Shown here: in pieces, positions 27,159 to 35,185 of the stretch
Layout of the letters: each line of letters begins with the position of its first letter
Position numbering within the stretch: position 1 is the first letter of the stretch
NCBI GenBank assembly: GCA_002428015.1
Contig: DIZW01000100.1
Coordinates: 52,727-116,726, forward strand
Direction: 5' to 3'
DNA from: Oxalobacteraceae bacterium UBA6018
GTDB taxonomy: Bacteria > Pseudomonadota > Gammaproteobacteria > Burkholderiales > Burkholderiaceae_D
Length of the DNA stretch: 64,000 nt
Program-made: the position numbers and the translations under genes
The notes under the pieces: model-generated
What the model saw: the letters and a program-made list of their open reading frames with translations, nothing else
Told to the model about the DNA's origin: nothing
The model's database searches: none

Positions 27159-28079
27159 CTAGGTCACCTCGATCCGGCGCAGCCATGCTTCGCGCCAGAA
27201 CAGATATTCCGCGCGCGGGCACTTCAACACGCAAACACCCTGGCACACGACATCTTCGAGCGCAACAGTCGCGCGCAGGTTTACCATTTGGCCCGTATCC
27301 TCACGGATAATGCGGTGAACGCGAAACGCAACCCGCCTGGGCTGATCAATCGCGTCATCCATCGTTTCTTGAAACATCAAGCCGTGGTTAGCCCCCCTGG
27401 CATCCAAGGTTGCACATATCTCGCCCTTGCTCTTCACATGGACCAGCTCACCGGCGGCCAACGCGAGATTCTCTTGAGGAGTAACGCGCTCTTTTCCTCT
27501 CAGCCAAGGCTGGCCATTCTTGCCACCGATACGGTTTTTAAAAGTGCGCAATACGATATCGAGAAAATCCAACACGGATAAGTCACCGCGCCGGATCTCG
27601 CGCAAAAACGGCATCACATCCCACCTCGAAATCGGATACGTGGCCCGATACAGGCTAGTCGATTGACAATGGTAGCGTCCATTGTGACGGGTCTGAAGCG
27701 TCGCTAAGAATCGTTCATCGGCAGACGGGTTCAAGTCCCGAACTGGCGCCGCGTTGCCCGGTTCAATCGATCTTAGCCAAGCCTCTTTCCAGAACAATTG
27801 GCACGCGCGTTGGCAGCCATCGTGCAATTCGCCCCCACATCGGCTATTTTGAAGGAAGACGGCGTCGCGCATACCGCGCATGCCATATCCCACAACGCAA
27901 GTACGGTCAGCGCGCCGCGCCACCTCGATTCGCCGCCCACAAAACTTCGCCATTTCGGGCATGAAAGGAAGGCCGTCGAGGCAGCCGTCCTGATCGAGTG
28001 TCGCTGCGATCTCACCGAGAGTACGAACCTCGACGATCCCTCCCTTGCCAACACTGTCGGCGTTCAAATGTGTATTCAT
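27159..28079 (-). CDS. conserved hypothetical protein with duplicated Cys-containing domain
   Basis: A 306-residue protein with two related halves. The first (about 15-105) begins VEVRTLGEIAATLDQDGCLDG, has GLPFMPEMAKFCGRR and ends in CGGELHDGCQRACQLFWKEA. The second (about 210-305) repeats the scheme with VHVKSKGEICATLDARGANHG and CQGVCVLKCPRAEYLFWREA. Each half ends with a Cys cluster next to LFW(K/R)EAWLR, suggesting metal binding. I recognise the layout as a widespread uncharacterised family often seen near surface-polysaccharide or natural-product genes, but know no function. The start at 28079 is chosen because the domain begins soon after; the ribosome site is weak. Confidence 0.75.
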   Translation of the reverse strand: MNTHLNADSVGKGGIVEVRTLGEIAATLDQDGCLDGLPFMPEMAKFCGRRIEVARRADRTCVVGYGMRGMRDAVFLQNSRCGGELHDGCQRACQLFWKEAWLRSIEPGNAAPVRDLNPSADERFLATLQTRHNGRYHCQSTSLYRATYPISRWDVMPFLREIRRGDLSVLDFLDIVLRTFKNRIGGKNGQPWLRGKERVTPQENLALAAGELVHVKSKGEICATLDARGANHGLMFQETMDDAIDQPRRVAFRVHRIIREDTGQMVNLRATVALEDVVCQGVCVLKCPRAEYLFWREAWLRRIEVT

Positions 28080-28691
28080 GTTTGTCACCGCGTAAGGTGC
28101 GACACGCCGGCGGCTTTCGGCACTTGATCCCGTAACGTGCCAAGCGGTCACTGTCAATCGGGCGTCGAGCAACCCCAATTGCGATTGAGTAAAGCAAGTC
28201 CGCGTCGGCATTCCTGCTTAGGTGGACGTGGCTTGATTTGCTGTCAGGGTAATGTCCCCATGATTTGATAGGTCTTCGAGTCTCGATGCTATCGATGTGG
28301 GTCGATTGGCATTTGATTCAGCTCAAACGGCCCTGCTCGACTGCGCATGGGGCGGCTGGTCTTGTCAGCGGCGCTGACCAAGCCAGCCCGTGCGCCCTGC
28401 GCCATGCCGATATCGCGCATTGGGATCCCCAGCGGCGACCGGCGCCTCTAAGTCCCCCCTTCATTTTGACGTCGGATAGCGCTGCCCAGCGACGCATTTC
28501 GGCACGTCAACCATACTTTCCGCTATCGCCATCCGCCCGCACCGGCACCAGACGCGAGATCGCGTCGGTGGATGACATTGCGATTGCAACAACAAAAGCT
28601 CGACTTCCATCGGCGATCGGCCGCGTCCGAGGCCAGGGGCGTGACGTGACGTGGCGGGCGCTCGCCCGTGCCGACGGACGGCGTGCCAGCT
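28080..28691. other. 612-base gap, no gene supported
   Basis: It contains the upstream region of the duplicated-Cys gene and the end of the outer-membrane barrel operon. Open frames on both strands (for example 28265-28756 on plus) have no ribosome site, odd composition and overlap the barrel gene, so none is called. I see no repeat or operator here. Confidence 0.5.
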
Positions 28692-29957
28692 TCAAAAGAA
28701 ATGCAGATACAAGAGCTGCCACGACCAGCGCACCGGCGCCGCCCCGTACTCGGTAAACGGCCCCCCGCTGTTGCCTTGCCATTGCAGGGCGATTTCATCG
28801 TGCATCAAGCGATAACGAAGCTCGGCCCACGACAGGCGGCTGTGGTCCGCGCTGTTGCGACGAACCATCGCCGCCAGGTCGAGATGCCGGACCCAGACAT
28901 CCTGCCAACTGGCGTAAAAAAATGCTTCGCGACGCGTCGGCATTTCCTGCGCCGAGCCCGCAAGTGCCCGGTAACGGAGGTAGCCCGGCAGCGTCGCTTG
29001 CGGCAAGCTCGTCCACGTGGCCTGGTCGAGGCCGGCACCGTTGTACTCATATTCCAGGGTCAGCGAAAGCTTGTCGCTGGTGGTGTAGGTCAGGCCGGTC
29101 GAGACGCGGTTGCTGAACGCCGCCTCGTCGCGCTGCCCCAAGGCCTGGCCCAGTAATGATGGGCGGCGCCCGCCGGACCACTCGAGATAGGCCACCGTCG
29201 CGTCGTTGACCAAGGTGGTCAGGTTCATACCGAACTGTGGCGAAGCACCCTGCTCCTTGTACAGCAGCCACTGCGGGGTGAGCCCGGCACTGAGCCGCTG
29301 ACTGAAGATCAGCATGGCGCGCTCGCGCGGGTTGGTCGCCCCCCAGTCGAGACTGAATGGCGCGCCGCTGGGAGCCGCGCCCAGCCGCGGCGCGTACAGC
29401 GCGGTGAGCGACGCGCCGTCCCATACACGCTGGCCACGCAGCATCACGCTGCCCTGGCGGTTCTTCTTGATGCTGGTCGGATCCAGCGACACCACGGCAC
29501 GCACAGCATCGCCGCGCAGGAAGTCGGTCGGGTTGTAGCCGGTCGCGACACCGGAATACTGGTTCACCCGGCCGATATCGGCGATGACGTCGCTGCTTGG
29601 CTGCCAGCTCAGATACGCCTCCTTGACCGTGTTGATCTCGTCGCGACCGTTGAAGCGCCGCTCCCAGTTGACGTCGAGGCGGTCGGCCAGCACGGCACGC
29701 CAACGGGGAGCCAGCGCGGCGTCCACCTGCAGGTCGACCGAGAGGCGCTCGGTCGCATGCGGCGCTTCGGCAAAGGACGCATCGCGGCCGACAGCGCGTC
29801 CGGCGCCCCCTTCGATGAACAGGCGCCAGGGGCGTGCACTTTCGGCCAGCGCGGGCGTGCTGGCCGGGAGCGACAAGGCGGCAGCATCGTCCACATCTTG
29901 CGCGCAGGCTGAGCCGGTCAGCAGTGCCAGCGCCACGGCAAGCGATCCACGCTTCAT
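28692..29957 (-). CDS. outer-membrane beta-barrel protein, last gene of an ABC/LolA-like operon
   Basis: A 421-residue exported protein. A signal peptide (MKRGSLAVALALLTGSACAQ) is followed by many amphipathic strands and a C-terminal Phe (LLYLHFF), the outer-membrane assembly signal. The middle shows TVKEAYLSWQPSSDVIADIG and YNPTDFLRGDAVRAVVSLD, a block I associate with uncharacterised barrels encoded beside LolA-like proteins. Its ATG overlaps the stop of the LolA-like gene by one base (TAATG). It is inferred to be the outer-membrane end of the export path formed by the three genes upstream. Confidence 0.8.
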   Translation of the reverse strand: MKRGSLAVALALLTGSACAQDVDDAAALSLPASTPALAESARPWRLFIEGGAGRAVGRDASFAEAPHATERLSVDLQVDAALAPRWRAVLADRLDVNWERRFNGRDEINTVKEAYLSWQPSSDVIADIGRVNQYSGVATGYNPTDFLRGDAVRAVVSLDPTSIKKNRQGSVMLRGQRVWDGASLTALYAPRLGAAPSGAPFSLDWGATNPRERAMLIFSQRLSAGLTPQWLLYKEQGASPQFGMNLTTLVNDATVAYLEWSGGRRPSLLGQALGQRDEAAFSNRVSTGLTYTTSDKLSLTLEYEYNGAGLDQATWTSLPQATLPGYLRYRALAGSAQEMPTRREAFFYASWQDVWVRHLDLAAMVRRNSADHSRLSWAELRYRLMHDEIALQWQGNSGGPFTEYGAAPVRWSWQLLYLHFF

Positions 29958-30739
29958 TATTCGGGCTTAAATCTTGGCAGGTAATCGCGTTGCAGCCACG
30001 CTTCCGGCACCTCGCGCTCCTGCCAGTCGGCAAACTGCAGGACCGTGACCCATTGCGGGTCCAGGCCATCGATGATGACGGTCTCGGTCGGACGCTCGGC
30101 GCCCAGCTGCTTTTGGTATTTGCGGTAATAAGCGGTTTTCAGCAAGCGCTTGCTTTCGCTGTAAAAGCGTGCCTTCACCGGACGATTGTTGGCCGCATCG
30201 ACCCATGCCTCGACATGGTCGTAGGTCACGTCCGGCTTGATGGCTGCGAGCGCGAGCTTGTAGCAATGGCGTTTCTGCCGGTCGCCATCCAGAATGTCTT
30301 CTTCACCGACCAGCGTGGCACGGTAGTCCTTGGCGAAATTGAAGGACACCACGTCGCCGTTGGCGGCTTGGCCCAACAGGCGCTGCTGCGGCGAGATGCG
30401 GATGCTGGCCTTGTTGTTCGGATCATAAAACCACAGGTCGTTTCCGGACTTAAGCATGAGCTTATTGACATCACGTGCCGGGGACTCGAAACGGATCAGG
30501 CTGCGGTATTGGCCGCTTTCATTGTCGATCTTCGAGTACACGGCAAGCGTGCTCACGTCGGTCTGCTTACCGTTGCGGTACTCGGTGAGGGTGGTCGTCA
30601 AGCCGAACGGATGGGCCGGATTACGGATGGCATCGCTGGCCGCGAGAATTTCCTGCGCACTGGGTTTGGCCACTGCCATGTTCGTCGCCAAACCCAAGGT
30701 CGCGCACAAGACAGCGGTGATCAATTGCCGCTTTTTCAT
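29957..30739 (-). CDS. LolA-like outer-membrane lipoprotein-sorting protein
   Basis: A 260-residue periplasmic protein with signal peptide (LITAVLCATLGLATNMAVA, about 6-24). The mature part has the half-barrel fold family of LolA/LolB, with LMLKSGNDLWFYDPNNKASIR and the YRKYQKQLGAERPTE region; such proteins shield lipids or lipoproteins crossing the periplasm. It is longer than housekeeping LolA (about 180 mature residues) and belongs to the LolA-like group often paired with transporters. The start at 30739 is preferred over 30814 because the signal peptide begins there and GGA lies 9 bases before it. It lies between permease and barrel genes. Confidence 0.85.
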   Translation of the reverse strand: MKKRQLITAVLCATLGLATNMAVAKPSAQEILAASDAIRNPAHPFGLTTTLTEYRNGKQTDVSTLAVYSKIDNESGQYRSLIRFESPARDVNKLMLKSGNDLWFYDPNNKASIRISPQQRLLGQAANGDVVSFNFAKDYRATLVGEEDILDGDRQKRHCYKLALAAIKPDVTYDHVEAWVDAANNRPVKARFYSESKRLLKTAYYRKYQKQLGAERPTETVIIDGLDPQWVTVLQFADWQEREVPEAWLQRDYLPRFKPE

Positions 30740-30848
30740 AGAATGAGTTCCGGAGAAGTACTGAATCGGGATCGCCGAGGCGACCGGCGTCCCTGCCCTG
30801 TAACAGCCGGACACGGCCCTGCCAGTCGTACAAGTCGGCCGCGCAGGC

Positions 30849-32252
30849 TTACACGTGGCGCAAGCCGTCGACGATCGTGAGTTTGGCCGCCCGGTTGGCG
30901 GGCCACCATGCGGAAATGACCACCACCAAAGCCAGGCTGAACGCCGTGCCGAACATCAGCTTGAAGTCGCCCCACACCCTGACCGTGACCGGGTATTCAT
31001 AGGAATAACCCGGTGGCGCCCAGGCCAGCCCGCTATGATTGATCAGGTAAGCGTACGGCAAGGCGATCAAAATACCGAGCACACCGCCCACCACGCCCAG
31101 CAGGAATCCTTCGCAGATGAACAGCTTGCGAATACCGCTGCGCCGCTGGCCGATCGCGCGCAAGGTCGCGATCTCGGTGGTGCGCTCGACGACGGCCATG
31201 CTCATCGTATTGCCGACAGTGAACAGCACGATCACGTAGATCAGGATCGACATGAAGCCGAAGATCGAATCGAAGAACTGGATGACCTGCTTGTAGATCG
31301 GGGTGAGCGTTTCGAAATCGAGGATCTCGAGCGGCATGCCCTTGAACTGGGTCGCCAGCAATTGTTCCAGGCGTGCCTTGGCGACCGGCATCTGGGAGGT
31401 ATGGACGAGCTGGATCTGGATTGCCGTCACCTGTGGCGTGGCGCTGCCGAACACGAGGCGCTGTGCCTGCGCGAGGTGCATGACGATCAGGGCGTCGTCG
31501 ATTTCCTTGACACCCCAGTTTTCCGCCCGCACCACGTTCAGGCCGGTGACGTTGGGGGCGCCGCGCACGTTTGCCGCCAGCAGTTCGACATGGGTGGCGC
31601 TGGCGGCAGGCGCATTACTCTGTTCGGCCTGCGACAACGCGGCAATGCCGGCCGGCGCCGCGGGCGCGTTGTCGCTGGCGCCGGTGGCCATGCCAACCTC
31701 GACCGGCGATGGGCAGTTATTCAACTTCAACGGCGCGCACATCTGCAGCAGGCGCGCGACGCCGGTACCGACGACGGCCGAATCGGGCGGCGTGCCCGCC
31801 AGTGCTATTTGCGGGGCATAACTCAAGCTACCGTAGTCATCCCATTTGCGCATCTTGTTCTGGTCATCGACCACCACGCCGGTCGCGACGACGCTTTTCG
31901 AGACGCCGTTGGAGAAGTTGCCGGCGATGCCATTCAGGCGCAAGCTGGGCGTGACCACGACCAGCATCGGCCGCAATACGGGGTCATTCTTGACCGCGTC
32001 GATGATGCGCTGGTAGTCCGCAATGCCGTAAGCGACCGGATTGCCGCTACCATATAGAAAATAGCCTTGATGCTGGATTTGCAGGTGGCCGTGGAACTGC
32101 ACATAGCCGGTTTGGGTAGAAAGAACGGCATTGCGCGCGTAGCCGCCGAAAATCAGCATGGCGACCACGCCGACCACCATCGCCAACAGCGTGGTCATGG
32201 AACGGCGACGATTGCGCAGCAGATTGCGCAGAGCAAGCGAAAACACTTTCAT
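30849..32252 (-). CDS. ABC transporter permease, FtsX/LolCE type
   Basis: A 467-residue inner-membrane permease with one N-terminal helix (TTLLAMVVGVVAMLIFGGYA, about 21-40), a large periplasmic domain (about 45-325) and three C-terminal helices with the FtsX block (about 330-465; VVERTTEIATLRAIGQRR). This is the type VII (MacB/LolCE) mechanotransmission topology. An Ala-rich low-complexity insert (about 198-225) and two Cys (QMCAPLKLNNCP) interrupt the periplasmic domain. The start at 32252 overlaps the ATPase stop (ATGA) and has AAGG 6 bases before it. Confidence 0.9.
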   Translation of the reverse strand: MKVFSLALRNLLRNRRRSMTTLLAMVVGVVAMLIFGGYARNAVLSTQTGYVQFHGHLQIQHQGYFLYGSGNPVAYGIADYQRIIDAVKNDPVLRPMLVVVTPSLRLNGIAGNFSNGVSKSVVATGVVVDDQNKMRKWDDYGSLSYAPQIALAGTPPDSAVVGTGVARLLQMCAPLKLNNCPSPVEVGMATGASDNAPAAPAGIAALSQAEQSNAPAASATHVELLAANVRGAPNVTGLNVVRAENWGVKEIDDALIVMHLAQAQRLVFGSATPQVTAIQIQLVHTSQMPVAKARLEQLLATQFKGMPLEILDFETLTPIYKQVIQFFDSIFGFMSILIYVIVLFTVGNTMSMAVVERTTEIATLRAIGQRRSGIRKLFICEGFLLGVVGGVLGILIALPYAYLINHSGLAWAPPGYSYEYPVTVRVWGDFKLMFGTAFSLALVVVISAWWPANRAAKLTIVDGLRHV

Positions 32253-32956
32253 ACACACCTTTCATGCACGGTTTCGCGACGCTCGATACCGGTAATGCGG
32301 CCGTCGCGAATAAACGCGACATCGTCGGCAGCAGCCAACACTTTTGGATCATGGGACGAGAAGACGAAGGACACCTTGTGCTCTTGCTGCATCTTGCGCA
32401 TGAGGGCAATGATGGCCGCGCCGGTCTCGCTGTCGAGGTTGGCCGTCGGCTCGTCCGCCAGCACCAGCTGTGGCGAATTCGCCAGCGCGCGCGCGATGGC
32501 CACGCGCTGGCGCTGGCCGCCGGACAGCTCGCCCGGCCGGTTGCCAGCCCGATTGGCCAGGCCCACCGCATCGAGCAATGCCATTACCCGCTCCTTGCGC
32601 ACGTGCGCAGGCGCCTTGGCCAACAGCAGCGGATATTCAACGTTCTCGTAGGCCGATAATACCGACAGCAGGTTGAAGTTCTGGAACACGAAGCCCAGCT
32701 GGCAAACGCGGTAATCCGACAGTTCATCGTCGGACATCGTGTTTGTCGACCGTCCCGCCAGAATAATTTCGCCCGAAGTCGGGCGGTCGATGCAGCCTAT
32801 CATATTGAGCAAGGTTGTCTTGCCGCTGCCCGACGGCCCAGAAATGACGGTAAAGCAATTGCCCCGAATCTCGAGATTAACCGCCGCCAGCGCCGACACT
32901 TCAATCGCCCCGGTACGATAGGTTCTATTCACCTGTTTGAGAACAACTGGACTCAC
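32249..32956 (-). CDS. ABC transporter ATPase, LolD/MacB type
   Basis: A 235-residue cytosolic ATPase. Walker A is SGPSGSGKTTLLNMIG (about 39-54), the Q-loop is in LGFVFQNFNLL, the signature is LSGGQRQRVAIARAL (about 142-156) and Walker B is LVLADEPTANLD, followed by the H-loop His in FSSHDPKVL. This is the MacB/LolD family that drives FtsX-type permeases. It is first gene of a four-gene operon (ATPase, permease, LolA-like carrier, barrel). A candidate promoter lies about 95 bases upstream. Confidence 0.93.
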   Translation of the reverse strand: MSPVVLKQVNRTYRTGAIEVSALAAVNLEIRGNCFTVISGPSGSGKTTLLNMIGCIDRPTSGEIILAGRSTNTMSDDELSDYRVCQLGFVFQNFNLLSVLSAYENVEYPLLLAKAPAHVRKERVMALLDAVGLANRAGNRPGELSGGQRQRVAIARALANSPQLVLADEPTANLDSETGAAIIALMRKMQQEHKVSFVFSSHDPKVLAAADDVAFIRDGRITGIERRETVHERCV

Positions 32957-33047
32957 AACACCTCCGTTCAGATTAAGGGCACCGCCCCGCGCGTCTCGGC
33001 ATTTGGGAGGTGTAAGCCCCGCAAATCGCGGCGTCGCAACCAGATGA

Positions 33048-33075
33048 GAATTACATAGGTTTAATTCTTTGTCAA
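33048..33075 (-). promoter_or_regulatory. candidate promoter of the ABC/LolA-like operon
   Basis: On the minus strand TTGACA (33075-33070) is followed after 16 bases by TAATTC (33053-33048). The region is AT-rich and lies about 95 bases before the ATPase start. The -35 is perfect, the -10 moderate. Confidence 0.4.
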
Positions 33076-33219
33076 TATTCTGGCGCCGCTGATGCGGTAA
33101 TCATGAATCCGATTTTTTGTTCCATCGTGACGCACGTGTCGCATAGCCCTGGCCCGGCTCGTAATCCCGGCACAGGCTCACCGCCAAAACATGCTCAGTC
33201 TGAATCATTGATAAGACTT

Positions 33220-35181
33220 TCAACGCACGTCGAGCTGGAACGGCGCGGCCGGCTGGTCGTCGCCGCTGAACAGGTTCACGATCGGCGAATCGGCCCAGGC
33301 ATAGCGCACGCGCACGACGTCGACCATGCCGGTGCCGGACAGGACGACCGTATTGCCGGCCACGCGCGCGTCGGCATAGCGGCAGGCCGTGCCCACGCAC
33401 ACCTCGAAGCCGATGGCGCGATCGGACGAATAGGTCGCCAGGCCACCACCCGTATCGCGGAACGCGATGACGATGTCCTTACCGTCGCGTCGCGCCGACA
33501 GCGCGTAGGGACCGCCGGGCGCCGTCGTCTCGCCGTACGCGACGACGCGCGCCGCGCGCGCGAGGCGCTCGCCGACGACCGTCTTCTGGGTCGGGTGGGT
33601 GTCGAAGCGGTCGCCCACGTCGAGCGTGACGACCAGTGCTGCATGCGCGTCGCGCGCCACAGTGTTCGCCTGCGCGTCGCGCAGCTCGGCCCAGCCGGAC
33701 TGGCCGGGCGTTCTCGCCGTCGCGCCGAACGACGGCAGCTGCACGATCAGGAAGGGCAGCGCCGGCTGGCCGAAGCGCTGGCGCCAGTCGCGCATCAACG
33801 TGGGCAGCAGCGTGCGGTATTCCTGGGCCGCATCCGCGTTCGATTCACCCTGGTACCATGCCGCCAGCTTGAATTTGTAGCCGACGAGCGGGGCAATCAT
33901 GCCGTTGTATAGGGTGGTGAGGCTGGTCGGCACGTCCCACGGCGCCGGCGGCACGCTCAAGCCTTTCAATGCGCTGCCGCGCTGGACCTTCCACGCGCCT
34001 GTCAGCGTGATCACCTGGCCATCCGCCGTGCCGATGTTGCGGTCAGCCGGCTGGCCCGACAGGCCGCCCCCCTGCCCGCCGCTCAGCACGCGCATGGCGA
34101 TCACGTTGCGGCCCGGCCTGAACACGCCCTCCGGTACGGAATAGGCGCGCCACACCCAGGGCACACTGGCGCCGCCCACGCGCACGCCGTTGACCCAGGT
34201 GGTGTCGTAGGTATCGACAGGTCCCAGGCGCACCATGTTCGCGGCCCTCGCCTGCGCCTGCGTCAATGTGACGCTCGTGCGGTACCAGGCCACGCCATCG
34301 AAGTCCTTCATGCCGGCCAGGCCGCTGTCCTTCCACGATCCGGTCGGCGTGACGCTCGGCCATGCGCTGTCGTCGAAATCTGGCGCGATCCACGCGCGCT
34401 GTGCTACCGCGGCCGGGTCGTGCGCGCGCCACCACGCCTCGTTGCGCGCGTCCTCGGCGCGCATGCCCGCGGCCGGATCGGCGCCGTATTGCGCGACAGC
34501 GTAGACGCCGTCCCTGTAGTTGCCGAGGGGGCGCAGCGACTCGGCCCCGATCCAGCCCTGGATCGTGGTCCCGCCCCAGCTGGCGTTGACGAAACCCACT
34601 GGGATCTTGTAGCTGGCCTGCAGCGAGCGCGCCATGTAGTAGCACACGGCGGAGGCGTCGCCGACCGTTTCTGGCGTCATGGGCGTCCACTCGACCGGGC
34701 CTTTGAGCTCGTCCTGTGGTGTCGCCGCGCTGTTCTTCTGGACGTTCAGGTAGCGGATCCTGTCGTTGCGCCCCCCGTATGTGGCGCCCATGGCATTGGT
34801 CGACGCGCGTACGGCAAATTCCATATTCGACTGGCCCGAGCACAGGTAGACGTCGCCGACGAGGATATCGGCGCGGCTGACCGTCTTCCCGTCCGAGCTC
34901 ACCGTCAGCGTGTACGGCCCGCCGGCGCCCTGCGGCGGCAGCGCGATCTTCCACTTGCCGTGCGCGTCCGCGCTGCCGTTCACCGTGCGTGCGCCCAGCG
35001 TCACGGCCACCGTGCTCCCGGAGCCCGCCGAGCCCCAGACGGCGATGGGCTGGTCGCGCTGTAGAACCGCGTGATCGGAAAAAATGCGTACCAGGCCGAG
35101 TTCGGCCGCCTGGGCGCTCTGGCAGGCGCAAGCTGCGGCGAGCACCAGCAGGGGCGCTGCGATGCGTGTTGTCTGCGTCAT
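33220..35181 (-). CDS. CE20-like acetylesterase (annotated sialate O-acetylesterase type)
   Basis: A 653-residue exported carbohydrate esterase. A signal peptide (LLVLAAACACQSAQAAE) and a small beta domain precede a split SGNH hydrolase domain: the Ser block is VGDVYLCSGQSNMEF (about 106-120) and a second block is AAWYQGESNADAAQEY (about 435-450). Between them a jelly-roll-like sandwich is inserted (about 250-390; NMVRLGPVDTYDTTWVNGVR). This split layout is that of family CE20, founded on a Xanthomonas xyloglucan acetylesterase. It starts 4 bases after GH27 in the GH74 operon, so removal of acetyl groups from xyloglucan galactose is the likely role. Confidence 0.8.
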   Translation of the reverse strand: MTQTTRIAAPLLVLAAACACQSAQAAELGLVRIFSDHAVLQRDQPIAVWGSAGSGSTVAVTLGARTVNGSADAHGKWKIALPPQGAGGPYTLTVSSDGKTVSRADILVGDVYLCSGQSNMEFAVRASTNAMGATYGGRNDRIRYLNVQKNSAATPQDELKGPVEWTPMTPETVGDASAVCYYMARSLQASYKIPVGFVNASWGGTTIQGWIGAESLRPLGNYRDGVYAVAQYGADPAAGMRAEDARNEAWWRAHDPAAVAQRAWIAPDFDDSAWPSVTPTGSWKDSGLAGMKDFDGVAWYRTSVTLTQAQARAANMVRLGPVDTYDTTWVNGVRVGGASVPWVWRAYSVPEGVFRPGRNVIAMRVLSGGQGGGLSGQPADRNIGTADGQVITLTGAWKVQRGSALKGLSVPPAPWDVPTSLTTLYNGMIAPLVGYKFKLAAWYQGESNADAAQEYRTLLPTLMRDWRQRFGQPALPFLIVQLPSFGATARTPGQSGWAELRDAQANTVARDAHAALVVTLDVGDRFDTHPTQKTVVGERLARAARVVAYGETTAPGGPYALSARRDGKDIVIAFRDTGGGLATYSSDRAIGFEVCVGTACRYADARVAGNTVVLSGTGMVDVVRVRYAWADSPIVNLFSGDDQPAAPFQLDVR

Positions 35182-35185
35182 GATA

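Noticed and set aside
28265..28756. 163-codon plus-strand frame in the gap before the barrel gene
   Set aside because: No ribosome site, it overlaps the 3' end of the barrel gene, and composition looks non-coding.
33220..35181. True sialic-acid metabolism role for the sialate O-acetylesterase-type protein
   Set aside because: No other sialic-acid genes are present, and the split SGNH layout plus GH74/GH27 neighbours fit a CE20 xyloglucan esterase.
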